From NCBI RefSeq assembly GCF_014852585.1, contig NZ_JACVBX010000006.1:186001-250000 (forward strand): a DNA stretch of 64,000 nucleotides. Reading direction: 5' to 3'. The notes beneath the pieces were generated by a model, which saw nothing but the letters and a program-made list of their open reading frames with translations, was not told where the DNA came from and did not search any database. Source of the DNA: Pseudomonas sp. PDM18 (lineage in GTDB: Bacteria > Pseudomonadota > Gammaproteobacteria > Pseudomonadales > Pseudomonadaceae). This document shows, in pieces, positions 59,961 through 64,000 of the stretch (position 1 is the stretch's first letter; each line of letters begins with the position of its first letter). The position numbers and the translations under genes were made by a program.

Positions 59961-61226
59961 ATGCGCACTTCCCTTCGCCTCACGCCCGGCCTGCTGCTGT
60001 GCATCGCCTCGCTGCCCGCGCTGGCCGAAGAAGGCCTGCTCGAAAGACCGACCATGACCGGCGACTGGGGCGGCCTGCGCCACCAGCTGGAACAGGACGG
60101 CGTCAAGTTCACCGGCGACTACAGCGGCGAGACCGCCTACAACGCCCACGGCGGCCTGCATCGCTCGGCGCGCTATTCGCAGAACATCAAGCTGGGCGTG
60201 CAGTTCGACCTGTCGAAACTCTATGGCCTGGACAACGGCGGCAAGGTCCAGCTGACCATCAACGACCGTCGCGGCAACAGCGCCTCGGAAGACCTGGTGG
60301 GCAACCGCCTGCCGGTGCAGGAAAACTACGGCGGCCTCTACACCCGTCTGACCGAGCTGAGCTACGAGCGCGACCTGAGCCAGGCGCTGAACCTCAAGCT
60401 CGGCTACATGGCCATGGGCAACGACGTCGGCGGACTGGACAGCGGCATCCTCTGCAACTTCATGAACGCCGGCTTCTGCGGCCACCCGCTGAACATGTCC
60501 GGCGGCAGCGGCTGGACCAACTATCCCAACGCGCATCTGGGCGCACGGGTGAAGTACAGCTTCGCGCCGGACTGGCAACTGCGCATCGCCGCCTTCAACG
60601 TCGACCCGGAAAGCAACGGCAACTCCAGCCGCGCCTGGCACCTCACCCCCAAGCACACCACCGGCACCGTGGTACCCATCGAGCTGATCTACAAACCTCA
60701 GGGCGAGCTGCCCGGCGAGTACAAACTGGGCTGGTACTACGACAGCTCCGACGTGCAGCGCATCGGCAGCGACAAGCAGGAGTCCGGCCGCAGCGGTCAT
60801 TACCTGCTGGTTGACCAGGCTGTGTGGAACGACCCGACCTCCATGGGGCGCAGCCTGCACGTCTTCGGCCAGGCCTCGGCCGCCAGCAGCGCCGCCTCGC
60901 CCTTCACCAAGTGGTATGGCGCCGGCGTCGTGCTCTACAAACCCTTTGAAGGCCGACCGAAGGACAGCCTCGCGCTGGGTTACGGCCGCGCCGTGCCCAA
61001 CCCGCGCAGCCGCGAAGTGCAGGAAAACAACGCCCTTGCCAACGGCCAGGACTATCCGAATCTGGACAGCGGCGAGCAACTCATCGAATTGAGCTACGGC
61101 TACCAGGCCACGCCCTGGCTCATCCTGCGCCCGGACCTGCAATACGTCATCGAGCCGGGCGCATTCTCCGGCCAGGACATCGACAACAGCCTGCTGCTCG
61201 GCCTGCAGGTCAAGGCAACGTTCTGA
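59961..61226 (+). CDS. OprB-family carbohydrate-selective outer-membrane porin
   Basis: Sixteen-strand-type glucose/carbohydrate porin. The 421-residue precursor has a signal peptide (SLRLTPGLLLCIASLPALA, cleavage near 22), the conserved MTGDWGGLRHQLEQDGVKFTGDY opening, EDLVGNRLPVQENYGGLYTRLTELSYER, and the C-terminal strand LLLGLQVKATF with terminal Phe. AGGAAA precedes ATG 59961. Next to gcd, it would admit glucose to the periplasm, matching the PA2291 glucose-sensitive porin. Confidence 0.9.
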   Translation: MRTSLRLTPGLLLCIASLPALAEEGLLERPTMTGDWGGLRHQLEQDGVKFTGDYSGETAYNAHGGLHRSARYSQNIKLGVQFDLSKLYGLDNGGKVQLTINDRRGNSASEDLVGNRLPVQENYGGLYTRLTELSYERDLSQALNLKLGYMAMGNDVGGLDSGILCNFMNAGFCGHPLNMSGGSGWTNYPNAHLGARVKYSFAPDWQLRIAAFNVDPESNGNSSRAWHLTPKHTTGTVVPIELIYKPQGELPGEYKLGWYYDSSDVQRIGSDKQESGRSGHYLLVDQAVWNDPTSMGRSLHVFGQASAASSAASPFTKWYGAGVVLYKPFEGRPKDSLALGYGRAVPNPRSREVQENNALANGQDYPNLDSGEQLIELSYGYQATPWLILRPDLQYVIEPGAFSGQDIDNSLLLGLQVKATF

Positions 61227-61271
61227 GAAAGGCCACGCCTGAGACAAATTGATACAGTAACCCCATGATTC

Positions 61272-61345
61272 ATAGGACTTTTCCTATACAAATAGAACGC
61301 CCGTACTCCTAAACTGATCTGTCACCCTGCGGGAACACCCGCAGG
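61272..61345 (+). promoter_or_regulatory. Palindrome and stem-loop upstream of the DUF1508 gene
   Basis: ATAGGA-CTTT-TCCTAT is a perfect inverted repeat at 61272-61287 in an AT-rich stretch, and CCTGCGGG-AACA-CCCGCAGG is a perfect 8-bp stem at 61326-61345. The second has no U-tract. Together they could be the operator and the structured 5' leader of the next gene, or the end of the porin transcript. Confidence 0.4.
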
Positions 61346-61374
61346 ACGTTGACACCGGTTATATGGAGCTACAC

Positions 61375-61707
61375 ATGCCCGGTTGGTATGAAATCAAGGA
61401 ACTCAGCAGCGGCAACCGTCGCGTTCTGCTCAAGAACACTGCCCACGGTACTCTGCTGGAAACTCTCGCTTACCCGACACAGGAGGCAGCCGAGCAGGCC
61501 ATCAACAGCCTCCGCAGCTCCTGTGCGGCCGTCGAGCGCTACAAGCGCCAGATGTCCCCCGGCGGCAAGAATTTCTTCGTGATCCGCGATAACACCGGTG
61601 CAGAACTGCTGACCAGCAAGCTGTACGACTCCGAGGCAACGCGCGAACAGGCGATCGCAACGATCGCCCAGGCCGGCCTCAGCACCGAGCTGCGCAAGCA
61701 CGCTTGA
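61375..61707 (+). CDS. DUF1508/YegP-family small protein
   Basis: The 110-residue product is two tandem DUF1508 units, each with the pattern Y/F-E-I/V-x-D/E-x-x-G...RVLLKN..G..L: GWYEIKELSSGNRRVLLKNT and FFVIRDNTGAELLTSKLYDS, each followed by a helix with EAAEQAINSLR or EATREQAIATIA. Function is unknown; E. coli YegP is the best-known relative. GGAG precedes ATG 61375; the upstream ATG 61363 has none. A clear terminator follows, so the gene is monocistronic. Confidence 0.8.
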   Translation: MPGWYEIKELSSGNRRVLLKNTAHGTLLETLAYPTQEAAEQAINSLRSSCAAVERYKRQMSPGGKNFFVIRDNTGAELLTSKLYDSEATREQAIATIAQAGLSTELRKHA

Positions 61708-61725
61708 GTGACGAGTGAATGAAAG

Positions 61726-61752
61726 AGCCCCGCGCAATGCGGGGCTTTTTTT
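61726..61752 (+). terminator. Rho-independent terminator of the DUF1508 gene
   Basis: AGCCCCGC-GCAAT-GCGGGGCT is a perfect 8-bp stem followed by seven T, beginning 19 bases after the stop codon. Classic intrinsic terminator. Confidence 0.92.
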
Positions 61753-61825
61753 ATGGCCGCTCGATCTGTTCGCCGGTTGGTTTGGCAGCTTGCTCGCGAA
61801 CTCGCCCGATGCAGGACTACCTCAT

Positions 61826-61864
61826 CGTAGGGCGCATAACCCCCAAGGCGTTATCCGCCCTACG
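61826..61864. repeat. 39-bp inverted repeat in the gap before the diguanylate cyclase gene
   Basis: CGTAGGGCGCATAAC and GTTATCCGCCCTACG are 15-base arms with one mismatch, separated by nine bases (CCCCAAGGC). It looks like one of the short dispersed palindromic repeats of Pseudomonas/Xanthomonas genomes. The rest of 61753-62066 holds no gene I can support; the small frames there lack ribosome sites. Confidence 0.65.
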
Positions 61865-62066
61865 GACATGGCTCATGCAACGGCATCAACACGGCCGGCG
61901 CCCGCCTGCCGCACCACCTTCGATGTGACGCGGGCCGCAAGCCTGCCTATCCTTAACCTCGCCCCGTCGCGGATCGGCGGGTAGGCTGCACGTCTTTCAC
62001 CAGCGCCGGCGCTTACATGGCTCAGACCCCGCCCCTACGAACACGCCCTACTCCGCAGGCCAGCCC

Positions 62067-63638
62067 ATGAAGCGCTGGAGCCGCAAACCGCTGACCCTGC
62101 GGATGCTGATACTGGTCTTCGTGCTGCTCGCCGCGCTGGCCACCCTCGGTAATAGCCTGGTGGTCGCCTACAACGTGCAACGCACCGCGCTGATCCACTC
62201 GACGCTGGAGGCCAACCGCGCCTACGCCGCCAAGGTGGCGTCGAGCATCAGCGAATTCCTCGGCTCCGCGCGGCGCAACCTGGCCTACAGCTCCGGGATA
62301 CTCGCCAACCATTTTCACGAGCCACCGGTACTGCATGCAGAGGCAATGCGCCTGCAGGCGCAGGATACCTTCTTCAACTCCATCGTCATCGTCGACGCCA
62401 GCGGCAAGGTCCTGCAGGCCTACCCCGATTCGCTGCAGATAGTCGGCACCACGCTACGCTCGGAGGCGGTCCAGGAAGCCCTGCGCCTGAAACGGCCGAC
62501 AATCAGCCAGGCCTATGAATCCATCGCCGGCAACCTGGTGGTGCTCATTTCACAGCCGATCACCAGCCCCAGCGGCGAGTATCTGGGGCTGATCGGTGGT
62601 TCGGTGTACATCTTGAAGCCCAGCGTGCTGCACAGCATCATCGGCAGCCACTTCCAGCAGGAAGGCACCTTCGCCTTCGTTGCCGACGCCAACCGCCGCC
62701 TGCTGCACCACCCGGACCGCCAGAGGGTCGGCGAGATCGTCAAACGCAGCACCACGATCGAAGCCGCCCTGCGCGGCGAGAGCGGCGCCTTGGAGGTGAC
62801 CAACTACAAGGGCGTCCCCATGCTCGCCGGATTCGCCCCGGTACCCGACGCCAACTGGGCGGTAGTCGCCCAACAGCCACGCGACCTCAGCCTGTCTCCA
62901 TTGCACCTGCTGATGAAGGACATGTTCCTCGGCCTGATCCCCGCCAGCCTGCTCGGCGTGCTGGCGATCTGGGCCGGCACCCTGCTGATCACGCGGCCGC
63001 TGCGTCAGCTGGCGCAGAGCGCCGAACAGCTGTCGAATCCGGAAACTCCCCGCGAACTGCAGGGTATCAACACCTGGTACCGTGAGGCCGCGGCGATCCG
63101 TAAGGCGCTGCTGACCGGCGTCGGGCTGATGCAGCAGAAGCTTGGCCAACTGAGCCAGGAGGCGCAGAGCGACGCCCTCACCGGCCTGGCCAATCGCCGC
63201 GCGCTGGGCGTGGCGCTAGATGCGCTGGAGCAGTCCGGGCTGGCCTACTCGGTGCTGGCGGTGGACATCGACCATTTCAAGCGGGTCAACGACACTTGGG
63301 GCCACGATGCCGGCGACGAAGCCCTTCGCCGTATCGCAGCGGTGTTGCGCGATTATTCCCGCGCCGGCGACCTGGCCTGCCGCGCCGGCGGCGAAGAGTT
63401 CGTCCTGCTGCTGCCGCAGGCTTCCCTGGAAACCGCCGCCGGCATCGCCGAGCGCATTCGCGCAACGGTGGCCGTGACGCAGATTCCCGAGGTGGGCCTG
63501 CTCACCCTATCGGTCGGCGTAGCCGAACTCGGTCCGCTGGCGCAGACCCCGGATGCGGTGCTCAAGCTGGCTGACAAGCGTCTTTACAGCGCCAAGCAAA
63601 GCGGCCGTAACCGCGTGATCAGCAGCGACCAGCCCTAG
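62067..63638 (+). CDS. Membrane diguanylate cyclase with dCache-type sensor (GGDEF)
   Basis: Makes c-di-GMP from GTP. The 523-residue product has membrane helix 1 (about 12-32), a periplasmic dCache-like sensor (about 35-285), helix 2 (about 292-312), a HAMP-like linker (TRPLRQLAQSAEQLSNP) and a GGDEF domain. The active site is GGEEF at 441-445, and the inhibitory I-site RAGD lies at 432-435, five residues before it, so the enzyme should be active and product-inhibited. Its last four bases overlap the convergent LysR gene. Confidence 0.92.
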   Translation: MKRWSRKPLTLRMLILVFVLLAALATLGNSLVVAYNVQRTALIHSTLEANRAYAAKVASSISEFLGSARRNLAYSSGILANHFHEPPVLHAEAMRLQAQDTFFNSIVIVDASGKVLQAYPDSLQIVGTTLRSEAVQEALRLKRPTISQAYESIAGNLVVLISQPITSPSGEYLGLIGGSVYILKPSVLHSIIGSHFQQEGTFAFVADANRRLLHHPDRQRVGEIVKRSTTIEAALRGESGALEVTNYKGVPMLAGFAPVPDANWAVVAQQPRDLSLSPLHLLMKDMFLGLIPASLLGVLAIWAGTLLITRPLRQLAQSAEQLSNPETPRELQGINTWYREAAAIRKALLTGVGLMQQKLGQLSQEAQSDALTGLANRRALGVALDALEQSGLAYSVLAVDIDHFKRVNDTWGHDAGDEALRRIAAVLRDYSRAGDLACRAGGEEFVLLLPQASLETAAGIAERIRATVAVTQIPEVGLLTLSVGVAELGPLAQTPDAVLKLADKRLYSAKQSGRNRVISSDQP

Positions 63639-64000
63639 GCGACTGGATCCCGGCTCGTCAAGGTGTCGACCAGCGCACGTGCCAGAGCGTTGATGCGCCC
63701 GCCATCGCCCAGACCGGGGGCGATGTAGAGGGCCACCGGAAATGCCACCGGCTCGCCCAGCGGCAACGCCTGGCTGCTCAGGCCGAGCAGGCGGGCCATG
63801 CGCGCCGGCAACGTCACCCCCAGCGGATGACGATCAAGCATCAGTCGCGCAGCCAGGGCGCTCTGTACGCGACAGGCAATGTTCCGTCGCAGCCCGCGCA
63901 ATCCCAACTGCAGGTCGACCGGACAGAGGCCGCCGCGACGCGCCGAGACCTGGATCTGCGGTTGCTGCAGGTACTCGGCGAGGGTTTCCGGCACTTGCTC
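63635..64000 (-). CDS. LysR-type regulator, C-terminal part only (5' end outside the window)
   Basis: The visible 121 residues are the end of a LysR substrate-binding domain: LAEYLQQPQIQVSARRGGLCPVDLQL, GLRRNIACRVQSALAARLMLDRHPLGVTLPARMA and the closing LPLGEPVAFPVALYIAPGLGDGGRINALARALV. The DNA-binding half lies beyond 64000. It is convergent with, and overlaps by four bases, the diguanylate cyclase gene. Confidence 0.8.
   Translation of the reverse strand, partial: EQVPETLAEYLQQPQIQVSARRGGLCPVDLQLGLRGLRRNIACRVQSALAARLMLDRHPLGVTLPARMARLLGLSSQALPLGEPVAFPVALYIAPGLGDGGRINALARALVDTLTSRDPVA

Noticed and set aside
1-64000. Search by eye for tRNA genes, CRISPR arrays, insertion sequences and integrase genes
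   Set aside because: No cloverleaf with CCA-adjacent arms, no regularly spaced direct repeats, and no transposase or integrase protein motifs were seen.

Overview
The window looks like chromosomal DNA of a GC-rich Pseudomonas close to the P. aeruginosa / P. nitroreducens / P. citronellolis group. The evidence is high GC with strong codon bias, Pseudomonas-type REP-like repeats, and several gene blocks whose order matches P. aeruginosa from memory: the itaconate operon (PA0877-PA0883 type) and TonB receptor / gcd / OprB porin (PA2289-PA2291 type). No tRNA, rRNA, CRISPR array, insertion sequence or prophage was seen. The first and last genes run off the window.

Layout. 1-10734 (minus): the tssB-tssC-tssK-tssL-tagL-hcp-clpV-vgrG arm of a type VI secretion system (T6SS); tssA/E/F/G/J/M must lie outside the window if the system is complete. 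10735-11369: AT-rich non-coding DNA upstream of tssB. 11370-16038: an MFS exporter, then a LysR regulator divergent from a purine unit (NCS2 permease, nucleobase deaminase, 5-hydroxyisourate-hydrolase-like protein). 16072-20508: an orphan ABC ATPase, a small membrane protein, a long acyl-CoA dehydrogenase and two unknown small genes. 20542-25214 (minus): LysR regulator, M20 amidohydrolase, MFS importer, DUF2817 zinc-peptidase-like protein. 25442-32033: itaconate catabolism (ich, acyl-CoA dehydrogenase, MmgE/PrpD, ict, ccl) with a divergent LysR regulator and a clear palindromic operator. 32013-32456: decayed gene remnants. 32499-39576: SDR and AraC pair, a second AraC regulator with a short leader ORF, and an EmrAB/NodT-type efflux operon. 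39580-49440: a secreted protein, an autotransporter followed by a CSS-EAL c-di-GMP phosphodiesterase, a divergent regulator with the unusual order REC-HTH-PAS-degenerate kinase, a DUF2892 protein and a hybrid sensor kinase. 49612-54878: an orphan PotD-like binding protein, PucR regulator, cupin and FAD amine-oxidase-like enzyme, plus a secreted unknown. 55077-61226: TonB receptor, gcd and OprB porin (periplasmic glucose oxidation). 61375-64000: DUF1508 protein, a repeat, a membrane diguanylate cyclase, and a partial LysR gene.

The most interesting less-described unit is 40014-49440. Autotransporter and phosphodiesterase form one probable operon. It is divergent from an oddly built response regulator, with a GacA/NarL-like inverted repeat between them and a hybrid kinase just downstream. 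Together they could couple a phosphorelay and c-di-GMP to surface adhesion. All functional calls are from reading sequence and motif memory; no database search was run.
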